The notes beneath the pieces were generated by a model, which had not been told where the DNA came from, did not search any database, and was given only the letters and a program-made list of their open reading frames with translations. Below are positions 39,606 to 49,692 of a DNA stretch of 64,000 nucleotides, in pieces. Where the stretch lies: assembly GCA_963722495.1 (NCBI GenBank), contig CAVRND010000021.1:248001-312000 (forward strand), given 5' to 3'. This stretch comes from Hyphomicrobium_A sp963722495. GTDB lineage: Bacteria > Pseudomonadota > Alphaproteobacteria > Rhizobiales > Hyphomicrobiaceae. Each line of letters starts with the position of its first letter. Within the stretch, counting starts at the first letter, position 1. Both the position numbers and the translations under genes were made by a program.

Positions 39606-42405
39606 CTATTGGCCTGTGTAGATAAATCCTGCCCAGTAGTAGGGATGCGCATAGGGATGAACTGGACCTTGCGGCGAAGCAACCCCGAGCGCGCCCGTTT
39701 CATTGCTTCCCGTCGCCGGGTCGAGCGGCGCGTTGCGGCGCGAACGTGCCCGCGACGCCGGCGTAAGTTCGTCTGCGATCGATGCGACTTGTGCGGCTGG
39801 TAGCCGGCCCCGCGCTGCGGCGACCTCGGCATAGCCATTGAGATCGTCGCGGGTAGCATCGCGCAGCCACGCCTGCGCTCCGCTCAACGCGGCGGGCGGA
39901 TCGAGGCCGGACTCCAAATACAGATCGTAAAACTTTGCCATCAAGAGCGCCGTGGCGGCATCGGAGACCGGCCACAGTGAGCCGAGCACGCCGGCCGCGC
40001 CGAGTGCGGTGAAGGCGCCTGGCAACCCGATGAATTCGTCGGGGCTGCGGGTGATGTCGGAAAGCCCGGTTTCGCAGGCCGAGAGCACGACAAGCCGCGG
40101 TCGGCCGAGGCCGTCGGTTTCGAGCAGGCGTCCGACGGTGAGGGGTGCTGCGTCGTGCATCAGCAGCGCCGACTGGCGCGCGTCCGCCCACGAGAAACTG
40201 CCGTGCGAAGCAAAGTGCCAGTGGGTCTTGCCCTTGAGGGCGGCGATGACTGCATCGGGCGTCGCAGCCGCGCCTTCGAGTACGGTGCGATCGGCGCTGG
40301 CGAAGTGCGCGGCAACGAGCGCGCCTTCCTTCTCGGTGCCGGGCAGATCGCCGGTCGGATTGACGACGACAGCGAGCGTCGCGCGCTTCGGCGTGGCGAT
40401 GAGAGTCTGCCCCGCCGCGAGCGCTTCGAGGCTTGGCGCGTAGACGATCTGGTAGTCATCGGCGAGCCGGCGTTTGCTGACGGGGTCCTGAGTGAGGCCG
40501 AGCGGCAAGCTGCCGAGCCAGCCCGACGGCACCCACACGAGCCGTGTGCGGGGCTTGACGCCGCGCTCCTTGAGAGCCGCCTGCAGCTTGCCGCCAAACA
40601 AGCGCCAGAGGTCTGGGCCCGATGCCGTCGACGGCAGCAATCCACGCTGGCCACCGCCGCTCGGCCTCGGGTCCGACCATATAGTTGGCGAAGTAGGCGC
40701 CGATCCAGCCGGTGTTGGGCACATTGGTGGGTCCAACGAGCAGCTCCGCAAGTCTGCCCGTGCTGAGCTCCGGGGCGTCGACAACAGTGACATCCCGGCC
40801 GGTCTTGACCGCGCTGACGATCAGCAGCTTGGCGCCGAATTCGGTCACCACCGGCATGACGACGACGGCGCCGGCAGCGGCCACGCGCCGGGCCTCGGAC
40901 AGCGCGGTTATCGCCGCTGCGTCACCCTTTCCGCCACGGTCAACGAGGGAGAACAGCTCGCGGCGCAGGTCGATCAGCCGGTCGATGGCGGCGGCGCGGT
41001 CGGTGCCTTGTGCCGCGTCGGCGGCCTCTTGTCCGGCGCGAATTGCAATGCGCAATTCATCGAGGCGGCGTCGTTGATCGGCGGGGAGATCGATGGTCTG
41101 TAATTTCAGGGAAACGGCAAGCAGCCGTGCACGCCCCTCGTTGGCCAGCTCGAACGCCTTTTCGGTCTCTTGGCGCTGCAGGGCCGCGTAAGCGGAATCT
41201 GCGAATAGCGGACCTGCTTCGGTGATCAGCGCGCGTGCCTCCACTTCCGAAACGCCTTGCCCGAACAGCAGCAGGAACGCCTCGCGCGCACTGGCATGAA
41301 TGGGCGCAACGCGGGTCCACTCGCCCAACTCGAGCAGCACGCGGCCGAGCAGCCGTGAGGTACGCAGATGATCGAGCGGAGCGGCATCGCGCGTAAATAC
41401 GGTGAGCGCCGCCTCGAAGCTCGCGATCGCCTTCTGACGGTTGCTCGTGTGCTCACCCTGAATACGACCGGCATACGTCTTTCCGAGATTGTGCTGCGCC
41501 TGCGCCCATTGCTGGGGTGTCGCGTCGCGCGTGAACACGCCGAGCGCAGCCTCGAGCGACGCGATGGCCTTCTCCTGGTTGTCGGCGGCGTCGCCGCGCA
41601 TCCGGGCGACATAGGCGATGGCAAGGTTGTTCTGCGCCTGCGCCCATTGTCCGGGATGCGTATCGCGCGAGAATGCCGACAGTGCCGCCTGGAGGTGCGC
41701 AATCGCCATCTCGCGATTGTCCGCCTGGTCGCCCTGCAGGCGTTTGCCGTACGCATTGGCGAGGTTGTTCTGCGCCGCAGCCCAGCGGTCGGGGTCCTTC
41801 TCCCGCGTGAAGACCGTCAGCGTCGCCTCGAAGCGAGCGATTGCTTCCTCCACGTTCTGCGCGCGGTCGCCCCGGATACGGCTCCAATAGACGACGGCGA
41901 GGTTGTTCTGCAGTTGCGCCCACTGCTCGGGCACGGCTTCGCGCGAGAATATCGTTTGCGCGGCCTCGAAGTGCGCGATTGCGGTTTCCTGGTTGTCGGC
42001 GCGCTCCCCGCGGATGCGCTGCCAGTAGGCGATGCCGAGTACGTTGTGCGCCGACGCCCATTCCTGCGGGTCCGCGTCCCGCGTTATGGTCTTCAAGGCA
42101 GCTTGCAGGTGCTCGATCGCCTTTTCCAGGTTGTCGGCTGCCACACCGCGCGTGCGAGTAACGTAGAGAGCGCCTAGACCGGTCGAGAGTTCGGCCTTGA
42201 GGCGTTCACGCGGAATGGGCAAAGACCATGGCTCGACCGTTGGCTCTATAGCCAGCGCATGTTCGCCGAGCCTGATTTTCTCCTCGGTGTCGCGCGCCTG
42301 CTGCCAGGCTTGATAGTCGGCAGCCAAATCAGATTGCTGCGCTGAGACCTCAACAGTTCCAAAGGCGAGGCAAACGGCCGCCAAAAGCAGGATTGAGTGG
42401 CGCAT
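39606..42405 (-). CDS. Secreted TPR-CHAT caspase-like protein (one frameshift)
   Basis: About 932 residues over two frames. The signal peptide is HSILLLAAVCLAFGTVEVSAQ. Residues of about 80-400 hold about seven tandem TPR-like repeats with a 46-residue period (consensus DNQEKAIAxxEAAL, QWAxAQNNLAxAY, RxRGD). A helical linker follows, then a C-terminal CHAT domain with the caspase-like dyad: His in HWHFASHGSFS and Cys in VVLSACETGL. CHAT proteins are cysteine proteases of the caspase/separase clan, usually activated through their TPR part. A frame change lies near 40622 in a GGGCCC run (VDGIGP joining DLWRLFGG). The ATG at 42405 has GGAGGG upstream. No obvious protease substrate gene is adjacent, and the export signal is unusual for CHAT immunity proteins. 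Confidence 0.88.
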
Positions 42406-42557
42406 GACACCCTCCGCGCGGATGCGTGAGCACGCCAGCACGGGTAGAACGCAACGGTGACACCAGCATGGCGCTGCGAACGGATGCATGAACTGATCGT
42501 TGTAAGCTAAGATCGCAGGACACCATCTGCACCTCAGCCAAATAGCCAAGGTGATGC

Positions 42558-44081
42558 ATGTCGGAAGCACCTCAGCCAAGTGGACCTGATCTGACGCAGG
42601 GAGTAGCAGCAACTCTTCTGCCAGACGGAGAAATGCTGCTCGGCCACGTCGGCGCGGATGCGGTGCTGTTGGCGCGACGAGGCGACGACGTCTTCGCCAT
42701 TGGCGCCATTTGCACACATTACCAAGGTGCGCTCGCCGAAGGCCTGCTCGTTGACGACACGGTGCGTTGCCCGCTGCATCATGCGTGCTTCAGCTTGCGT
42801 ACGGGAGAGGCGCTGCGCGCGCCCGCACTCAATGCCGTCGCCTGCTGGCGCGTCGAGAGAAGCGGCGAAAGCATCTTCGTACGGGAGAAGGTCCGGCAAC
42901 CGAGCAAACGCACGGCCAATAGCGGTGCGCCTCGCTCGGTGGTTATCGTCGGCGGCGGCGCCGCCGGCAACGCCGCCGCCGAAATGCTGCGGCGGGAGGG
43001 CTTCGATGGTAGCATCACCATGCTCAGCGCCGACGACGCGCTGCCATATGACCGGCCCAACCTGTCGAAGGATTTTCTCGCGGGCACGGCACCTGAAGAT
43101 TGGATTCCGCTGCGATCAGCCGACTTCTACGAGAAGAAGCGCATCGACGTGCGTCTCGGGGCGCGCGTGGCGTCGATCGACACGGCGCGTCTGGCAGCGG
43201 TGCTCACGGATGGCGGCCGTATCGAGTGCGATGCATTGCTGCTGGCAACGGGTGCGCATCCGGTACGCCTCGATATTCCAGGTGCCGATCTGCCGAAGCT
43301 GCACTACCTCCGCACGCTCGATGACAGCCGCGCGATCATTGCCAAAGCCAAGGATGCGAAAAGCGTGGCCGTGGTCGGTGCCAGCTTCATCGGCCTCGAA
43401 ACGGCGGCAGCGCTGCGCGAACGCGGCCTAGAGGTGCACGTCATCGGACCTCAGTCACGGCCGCTCGAGCGGGTGCTCGGCTCCGAACTCGGCGACATGA
43501 TCAAAGCCATCCACGAGGAGCACGGCGTCGTCTTTCACTTTGGCACCAGCGCCGCGGCGATCGACGCGGCCGGCGTCACCCTCAAGAACGGCGAGCGTAT
43601 CGCGGCGGATCTGGTCATTGCCGGCATCGGCGTGCGGCCCGACGTCGAGGTTGCCGCGCAAGCGGGCATTGCGGTCGACAATGGCATCCTTGTCGATGCC
43701 TACCTGCAGACAAGCGCGCCCGGCATCTTTGCCGCCGGCGACATCGCCCGCTGGCCCGATCCACATACGGGCGCCCGCATTCGCGTCGAGCATTGGGTCG
43801 TGGCCGAGCGCCAGGGCCAAACGGCGGCCCGCAACATTCTCGGCCACCGCGAGCCATTCGACGCCGTGCCGTTCTTCTGGAGCCAGCACTACGACCTGGC
43901 CGTCCGCTATGTGGGGCACGCGGAAAGCTGGGATCGCGTCGAGATCGACGGCAATCCGGCCGCCCGCGACTGCATGGTGAGCTATTTCCGGGGCGAGCGG
44001 AAATTAGCCGTCGCCACCTTATCGCGCGATCTCGCTAACCTTCGCGCCGAGGTCGAATTTGAAAGACTGGCCCCGATCTGA
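42558..44081 (+). CDS. Rieske-ferredoxin/FAD-dependent oxidoreductase fusion (AIFM3-like)
   Basis: A 507-residue fusion. An N-terminal Rieske [2Fe-2S] domain (about 10-105) has CTHYQG and CPLHHACF as the Cys-His pairs. A pyridine nucleotide-disulfide reductase-type domain follows with the FAD motif VVIVGGGAAGNAAAEMLRR, NAD(P) motif VAVVGASFIGLETAAALRE and second FAD motif IFAAGDIAR. A C-terminal reductase domain finishes with SYFRGERKLAV. It transfers electrons from NAD(P)H through FAD to the Rieske centre or an outside acceptor. It lies convergent to the heme cluster and divergent from the CHAT gene. A partner oxygenase is not adjacent. Confidence 0.92.
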   Translation: MSEAPQPSGPDLTQGVAATLLPDGEMLLGHVGADAVLLARRGDDVFAIGAICTHYQGALAEGLLVDDTVRCPLHHACFSLRTGEALRAPALNAVACWRVERSGESIFVREKVRQPSKRTANSGAPRSVVIVGGGAAGNAAAEMLRREGFDGSITMLSADDALPYDRPNLSKDFLAGTAPEDWIPLRSADFYEKKRIDVRLGARVASIDTARLAAVLTDGGRIECDALLLATGAHPVRLDIPGADLPKLHYLRTLDDSRAIIAKAKDAKSVAVVGASFIGLETAAALRERGLEVHVIGPQSRPLERVLGSELGDMIKAIHEEHGVVFHFGTSAAAIDAAGVTLKNGERIAADLVIAGIGVRPDVEVAAQAGIAVDNGILVDAYLQTSAPGIFAAGDIARWPDPHTGARIRVEHWVVAERQGQTAARNILGHREPFDAVPFFWSQHYDLAVRYVGHAESWDRVEIDGNPAARDCMVSYFRGERKLAVATLSRDLANLRAEVEFERLAPI

Positions 44082-44085
44082 CTGC

Positions 44086-44601
44086 TCAACTGTAGCGGCT
44101 GCGTAGCGCCTCGAATTTTGCTACCTGCTCGGGAAGCAGAGCGCGGGCGGCGTCGCGGCGCACGAAGATCTTGAAGATCGCATCGCCGGCGGCGTTGTAG
44201 AACTGGACGGAGTGCGCCGTTCGTCCCATCGCGCCGCGTGACACGAAGGCAATTGCCTTGCAGTTCTCGGCGCGGATGTGGCCGCCGATCGGGCTGTCTC
44301 CGTGGATATTGAAATAGCCGTGGCCGAAGCTGCCTGGCGGCAGTGTCCCGGTGCATTCCAATACGATGTCGGCGTTGTGGATCAAGAACAGGATCTCGCC
44401 CCACTCGGTGATGTCCTGCATGATGTCGGCGAACGCCTCGCCCGGCGCAACGATGCCCTGCCCGGCGGGAAGATTGCGGACGACCTCCAATGTGCTGACG
44501 CCATAATCGCGCGCGATATGCTCGAGCAGACCTTCGGAATTGGCGGCGAGGCGCACCGCCAACGGCTGTCGTTCCTGGGTGTCGGCATCGGCGGGTTGCA
44601 T
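44086..44601 (-). CDS. hutX: Heme utilization cytosolic carrier protein HutX
   Basis: A 171-residue HutX-family protein (LEHIARDYGVSTLEVVRNLP, ITEWGEILFLIHNADIVLEC, GHGYFNIHGDSPIGGHI, AIAFVSRGAMGRTAHSVQFYN, AIFKIFVRRD). Members bind heme in the cytoplasm and pass it to heme-degrading enzymes. The length is normal. It lies downstream of the IsdG-type monooxygenase and the TonB receptor on the same strand, so import, trafficking and breakdown genes form one unit. Its stop is 4 bases from that of the convergent Rieske-FAD gene. Confidence 0.9.
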   Translation of the reverse strand: MQPADADTQERQPLAVRLAANSEGLLEHIARDYGVSTLEVVRNLPAGQGIVAPGEAFADIMQDITEWGEILFLIHNADIVLECTGTLPPGSFGHGYFNIHGDSPIGGHIRAENCKAIAFVSRGAMGRTAHSVQFYNAAGDAIFKIFVRRDAARALLPEQVAKFEALRSRYS

Positions 44602-44616
44602 GAGGGCTCTCGCTGA

Positions 44617-44958
44617 TTATTCGGCGGCGACAGGACGCGAGCCGTCGGCGCGCTCTTCCTGCAGCACCGTGAAGCCCTCGAAATCGGGATGGCCGAGATA
44701 GAGCGGCTTGTTGCCGCCGGCCCGTGCGTGCGCCTTGCGGAACTGTTCCGATTTCGTCCACGCCTCGAAGTCGGCGTGCGAGCGCCACATGGTGTGCGAG
44801 GAATAGAGCACGTGGTCCTCGCGCTCGGGGCCTTTCAACAGATGGAACACGATGAAGCCGGGCACCTCGCCCAGATGCGTCTCGCGCGTGAGCCACACCT
44901 GCTCGAAGTCGTGCTCGGAGCCCTTCAGAACCTTGAACCTGTTCATAGCGATGAACAT
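44617..44958 (-). CDS. IsdG/HmuQ-type heme-degrading monooxygenase (ABM domain)
   Basis: A 113-residue single ABM-domain protein starting MFIAMNRFKVLKGSEHDFEQVW. The Asn of MNRF, Trp of TMWRSHADFEAW and His of SSHTMW fit the Asn-Trp-His set of IsdG-family heme oxygenases, which ruffle and open heme to release iron. In Bradyrhizobium such enzymes (HmuQ, HmuD) lie in the heme-uptake locus, as here. The ATG at 44958 has AAGGAGA upstream. hutX begins 16 bases after its stop. Assigned from motifs and strong context. Confidence 0.85.
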   Translation of the reverse strand: MFIAMNRFKVLKGSEHDFEQVWLTRETHLGEVPGFIVFHLLKGPEREDHVLYSSHTMWRSHADFEAWTKSEQFRKAHARAGGNKPLYLGHPDFEGFTVLQEERADGSRPVAAE

Positions 44959-45064
44959 GCTGTCTCCTTGGTTGTCTCGTTCGCTTATAGCCCCTGCAGA
45001 ACTTCTTTCCGCAGGGGCCTGTTACCTTTAGCTCCGCTATCCGCGCGGCACTATTGTCCTGCAG

Positions 45065-47392
45065 CTAGAACTGCGCCCGTGTCGTCAGCAGGAACGTGCG
45101 ACCGCGACCGGTGTAGCCGGTAAAGTCGGTGCCGCTCGTGCTCAGCGCCGGTGTGTACGCCCTATCGAAGACGTTCGATACCGTGGCTCCCAGATCAACT
45201 CCGTTATCGAGCTTGTAGTTGGCGAACAGGTCCAACAGCTCGTAGGCCTTGTTGTAGGGATCGTTGGGATTGCCGTTCGGATTGAACGAGGCCGGCGTGC
45301 CCGGCGGAAGCAGAGCTTGAACCTGATCGGCACCGTTGTAGGATTCCGAAACGATATACCCGCGCGCCCCGAGAGTGAGCTTCTCGTTGAGCAGTCGCAC
45401 CCCGCCCGTAAGCGTTACGACTGTGTCGGGCAGATAGTTCGACGCGCCGAAGCCGCCGATCTGCGTCGGCAGGCCGATATCAGTGTACGTGTACGACAGT
45501 CCGGCGAAGGCGAACCGAGCGTCATACATGCCCTGCACCTCCACGCCGCTCACGTCGGATTTGCCGTCGACATTGCAGAAGTAGTTGCCGCCCATCGCTG
45601 TGAAGCAGCTGGTCACGTAGTTGTCGACCTTCTGCGTGAAGTAGTCAGCCTTCAGCCGGAAGCTGTCATCCCGCGTCAGCACGCCATCGGCGAGGATATT
45701 GGCGCCAAACTCCCAGCCCTTCTGGATCTCCGAACGCAGGAACGGATTGGGGAAGAACATCTGACTGACACCGCCGGTGGACGGATGCTGCCCGCCGGTC
45801 AGGGTCTCCGAGACGGTCGGCGCGCGCATCGATTCCGAATACGTGATGTACGGCTGCAGCCAATCGGTGGCGTGGGCGGCCAGCGTCAATTTCGGATCGA
45901 TCCGGCCCTCGTCACGATCAACCGTATAGGGTCCGGCCGGAAGCGTGGGGAACAGCGGATTGGCCGCGGTGACCGATCCGGACCCCTCGATCGCGAAGCT
46001 GTCGTAGCGCAGACCGCCGATCAAATCGAAAACGCCATACGACAGCGTCGTTTCGGAAAATAGTCCGCTGATGCTGCTGGTGCCGCTGGGGTTCACGCCG
46101 CGGCCGGGTATCGCGAGACTGTTGGTCACGAGCACATCGTCGGAAAAGTACTCGTAACCATAGACCGACTTGACCTGCAGCGCCCCGATATTGAAGCGCG
46201 ACATGTTGGAGACATCGAAGCCCCAACCTTCGTCGTCGATATTGCGTCCTTCGGCCGATCCGCGTGGCGGGTTGCCGACCGTCGGTGCGAAGTCCGTACC
46301 GTATTGCATGGTGACTTCGTTGCGGTAGCCGTTGAGCGAGAAGTTGATCAGGTCGTTGTCGAGCGGGTTGTAGGCATACTTGGCAGTAAACGTGTTCGAC
46401 TTCACGTGCTGGAAATATGAGTTGGACAAGAAGTCGTTGTCGTAGAACACACCGCCGAACTTAATCGACTGCTCCTCGTCGAGCTTGAAGTCGGCCTTGA
46501 CCAGTCCCGCGGTCGGCTCCTGGAAGGTGTATGGCACTGTGACGCCGTCGCCGTTCTTATAGTTGTTCTCGTTGTGACCGCTGATGGCGCCGGCAACTCC
46601 TACTGTGCCGTTGGTGACCGCGCCCGCCGCCATGCCCGACCAGCCGAGACCGTTACTGCCCCAACTGCCGATGGTCAGCGCGCCTTGCGACTGCCCGGGC
46701 TTCAAGATGTCCTCGACGCCGAGGGTACGGAAGTTGGCGGTGCCGGCGAGCGCGCCCGCGCCACCCGCTGTCGATACGGCACCGCGCTGCACCTCGACGC
46801 CGGCCAGCAGCAGCGGATCGACATAGGTGAAGCCCTGCGCCTCATGACCGGTGAAGCGGAAGTTCTGGCGCACGCCATCGATCATGGTGTTGACGCGGCC
46901 CGAGCCTTCAAAACCACGAATATTGACTGCTACGCCGGCGTTGTTGGTGCTATCGCGCGTGAACGTGCCCGGCATCGTGCGAAGGACATCGTCGAGTTTG
47001 GCTTGTCCAAATGTGCCGATCTCGCCCGAACCGACAACGCTGACGCCGGCGGGAACGGTGTACGGCACATCGGAAGGTGCGACCGCAGTCGCCTTCGCGG
47101 CGACGGGCGCCGGCGATGACGCCGGAGCCGGCGCGGCCTGCGGCGGCGGCGATTTGGCCGCAACCGGCTTCTTCTTACCCTTCGGCTTGGAGCCCTCGAC
47201 CGTCAATGTCGGCAGCTGCGTGTCCTGTGCGCGTGCCTCGCCCATCGCGCCTATCGCGACGGCGGATACGCCAAGAAGCAGTAGCGCCGCCTTGGAACCT
47301 CGGCCAACATCTCTACGGCACGCAATACTGGAAGTGTGAGACACGACAACTTCGGGCGCGTGCTTGCACGCGCCAACGCTACGCAACACCAT
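45065..47392 (-). CDS. TonB-dependent heme/hemoglobin outer-membrane receptor
   Basis: About 775 residues. A signal region (AALLLLGVSAVAIGAMGEARA) is followed by an Ala/Pro/Lys-rich linker, the plug domain (DDVLRTMPGTFTRDSTNN, VNIRGFEGSGRVNTMIDGVR, VEVQRGAVSTAGGAGALAG) and a 22-strand barrel ending in Phe (RTFLLTTRAQF). The heme-receptor FRAP/NPNL region is represented by SMRAPTVSETLTGG and FFPNPFLRSE. It transports heme across the outer membrane using TonB energy; no tonB, exbB or exbD is in the window. The start is uncertain (ATG at 47392, or GTG near 47344). It is divergent from hmuTUV across about 280 bp in which I saw no convincing Irr/ICE or Fur box. Confidence 0.9.
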   Translation of the reverse strand: MVLRSVGACKHAPEVVVSHTSSIACRRDVGRGSKAALLLLGVSAVAIGAMGEARAQDTQLPTLTVEGSKPKGKKKPVAAKSPPPQAAPAPASSPAPVAAKATAVAPSDVPYTVPAGVSVVGSGEIGTFGQAKLDDVLRTMPGTFTRDSTNNAGVAVNIRGFEGSGRVNTMIDGVRQNFRFTGHEAQGFTYVDPLLLAGVEVQRGAVSTAGGAGALAGTANFRTLGVEDILKPGQSQGALTIGSWGSNGLGWSGMAAGAVTNGTVGVAGAISGHNENNYKNGDGVTVPYTFQEPTAGLVKADFKLDEEQSIKFGGVFYDNDFLSNSYFQHVKSNTFTAKYAYNPLDNDLINFSLNGYRNEVTMQYGTDFAPTVGNPPRGSAEGRNIDDEGWGFDVSNMSRFNIGALQVKSVYGYEYFSDDVLVTNSLAIPGRGVNPSGTSSISGLFSETTLSYGVFDLIGGLRYDSFAIEGSGSVTAANPLFPTLPAGPYTVDRDEGRIDPKLTLAAHATDWLQPYITYSESMRAPTVSETLTGGQHPSTGGVSQMFFPNPFLRSEIQKGWEFGANILADGVLTRDDSFRLKADYFTQKVDNYVTSCFTAMGGNYFCNVDGKSDVSGVEVQGMYDARFAFAGLSYTYTDIGLPTQIGGFGASNYLPDTVVTLTGGVRLLNEKLTLGARGYIVSESYNGADQVQALLPPGTPASFNPNGNPNDPYNKAYELLDLFANYKLDNGVDLGATVSNVFDRAYTPALSTSGTDFTGYTGRGRTFLLTTRAQF

Positions 47393-47672
47393 GACGCAAC
47401 TAGCCCCCAACTGCACAAACGGCTGGCTGGCGGGCGCACTGAGGCGCTGTAGCTCGCTTGCCTTCGAGAGGCGCCGACAACGAGGCGCACACTCGTCCCG
47501 CCAAGGCGGAACAGCCGCAAACTATTCCTTCCATACTCTAATCGTCAACATTATGCTGGAGGCTGGCATAGCGATCGTGCGCGACTGTTGCGCCTCAGAC
47601 GCTGGAATTGGAACTGGCGCAAACTGCGCACGCCGTCTCGACAACACCTGACACAAACACTGTAGAGGTCCG

Positions 47673-48610
47673 ATGATCATCCAACGCGTGCGCGCAGGCG
47701 CAATCATCTCCGCTGTCTCCGCGATGCTCTCGCGGTCGGCGCATCGTCGGCGCATGCGGAGCAGACGCTTACGGATGCGGGCGGGCGGTCGGTGAAGATC
47801 GCCGACACCTCGCGCATCCTCTCCATCGGCGGCGACATCACCGAGATCCTCTACGCGCTCAAGGCAGACGCAAAAATCATCGCCGTCGACTCGACCAGCC
47901 AGTTTCCTGCCGATGCTCTGAAGCAAAAGCAGAATGTCGGCTACATGCGCGCCTTGTCCGCGGAGGGCGTGCTGGCAACCAACCCGAGTTTGATTATCGC
48001 CGCCAAGGACGCGGGCCCTGCGCCCGTCGTCGCGGTTCTCAAGGCCTCCGCCATTCCATACCTGGAGGTTCCCGACGACGAGACACCGGAAGGCGTGGCG
48101 GCCAAGATCCGCTTCGTCGCGGCGGCGGTCGGCGCCGAGGCGGCCGGAGACGCTCTGGCGAAAGACGTCGAGAAGGACTTTGCGCTTCTCGCCGCGCAAC
48201 GGGCAAAAATCACCAAGCCCGCTCGTGCCGTATTCGTCTTGAGCGTACAGAACGGCCGCGCGACCGTGGCGGGTGCCCACACGAGTGCCGACGCCATGTT
48301 GCGCCTTGCGGGAGCCGAGAATGCCGCCGCGCAGGTGGAAGGGTTCAAGCCGCTCGCCGACGAGGCCGGAGTCGGGCTGGCGCCTGATGCCATCGTGACC
48401 ATGAAGCACGGAAAGATGGGGCCGCCCTCCGATGCCATCTCCACCGTGACGGCGCTGCAGGGCAGTCCAGCCCTGCAGAACAACCGCATCATTGAAATGA
48501 ATGGTGTGTATCTGCTCGGCTTCGGACCACGCTGCGCCAGCGCTGCACGTGAACTGCTGCAGGCCTTGTACCCCGACCTGAAGTTGACGCGCGCAGGGAC
48601 GGGAGAATGA
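47673..48610 (+). CDS. hmuT: Heme ABC transporter substrate-binding protein HmuT (one frameshift)
   Basis: About 312 residues. A signal peptide is recovered from the ATG at 47673 (MIIQRVRAGAIISAVSAML) by a frame change near 47727 into LAVGASSAHAEQTLTDAGG. The mature protein has the class III binding-protein fold: ADTSRILSIGGDITEILYAL, VGYMRALSAEGVLATNPSLI, AGAHTSADAMLRLAGA and GFGPRCASAARELL. The heme-ligand Tyr of HmuT is represented in NVGYMRALSAEG. It collects heme in the periplasm for HmuUV. Its stop overlaps the hmuU start (ATGA). GAGG lies upstream of the ATG. Confidence 0.9.
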
Positions 48611-49688
48611 GCGCGCCGTGGTCTGCGGTAGCGGAGCCTGGCGCCCGCCGCTTCACCGCGTCCCAAGTCTTGATTGGTTCCGGCGTACTCCTGGCGTTGA
48701 CGGCGCTCGCCTCGCTCGCGGTCGGACCAACCGGGATCAGCCTTGCATCGCTGCCGCGTGCCATCTCAGCGGCGTTGGGCGCTCCACCGGACGCATTGGC
48801 TGCGCGCGAGCAGCTCGTACTGATCGATATCCGCTTGCCGCGCACGCTGCTCGCCATGTTCGTGGGCGCGAGCCTCTCCATGGCGGGCGCCATGATGCAG
48901 GGGATGTTCCGCAATCCCTTGGCTGACCCGGCGTTGATCGGCGTGTCGTCGGGGGCAGCGCTCGCCGCGGTCGCGACCATCGCGCTCGGGAACGGCCTCG
49001 CGGCGCCGCTGTTGCAGCCGCTCGGCGTCTATGCTTTGCCGGTGGCGGCCTTCTTCGGCGGCATGGTGACGACCGGCGCGCTGGTGCTTGTCGCCGGGCG
49101 CCACGGCCAGCTCATGGTCGGAACGCTGCTGCTGGCCGGCATCGCGATTGCCGCGTTGGCCGGCGCCTTGACGGGACTGATCGCCTTCTCGAGCAATGAC
49201 CGCGAGCTGCGCGATCTTACACTTTGGCAACTGGGAAGCCTTGGCGGAGCCAACTGGCCCAAGGTCGTTGCGGTGCTGCCATTCGCCTGCTGGTGCTCGT
49301 GCTGACGCCGCGCCTGATGCGTGGCTTGAACGGCTTTCTGCTCGGCGAAGCGGAGGCATTTCATCTCGGCATCGACGTCGAGCGGACGAAACGCCATGTG
49401 GTCATCGCGACCGCGGCATCGGTCGGCGCGGCGGTGGCGGTTGCGGGCGTCATTGGCTTTGCCGGCATCGTCGTGCCGCACATCGTTCGGCTCCTGGCCG
49501 GTCCCGATCACCGGGTCGTGCTGCCCGGTAGCGCCATGCTCGGTGCCGTTCTGATGCTCGTTGCCGACATCGCCGCGCGAATGCTTGTGCGTCCGGCGGA
49601 GCTGCCGATTGGAATCGTGATGGCGATCATCGGCGCGCCGCTGTTCCTGCACCTCGTCCTGAAGCGCGGCATCGGCGGGATGGAGTGA
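48607..49688 (+). CDS. hmuU: Heme ABC transporter permease HmuU (one frameshift)
   Basis: About 360 residues over two frames of a FecCD/BtuC-type permease with about ten helices: LIDIRLPRTLLAMFVGASLS, GAMMQGMFRNPLADPALIGVSSG, LWQLGSLGGANWPKV, then after a frame change near 49290 VLVLTPRLMRGLNGFLLGE, GVIGFAGIVVPHIVRLLAGP and ELPIGIVMAIIGAPLFL. It forms the heme channel in the inner membrane with HmuV. The break removes a base in the stretch CTGCCATTCGCCTG and is probably an assembly indel. hmuV begins 4 bases downstream. Confidence 0.92.
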
Positions 49689-49692
49689 ACGC

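Noticed and set aside
41400..42200. Regularly spaced repeats of about 138 bp, considered as a CRISPR or tandem DNA repeat
   Set aside because: They are in frame and encode the 46-residue TPR repeats of the CHAT protein; repeat units differ and there are no spacers.
47393..47672. An Irr (ICE) or Fur-type iron box between the heme receptor and hmuT
   Set aside because: Expected from the biology but no convincing palindromic AT-rich motif could be seen in the gap.
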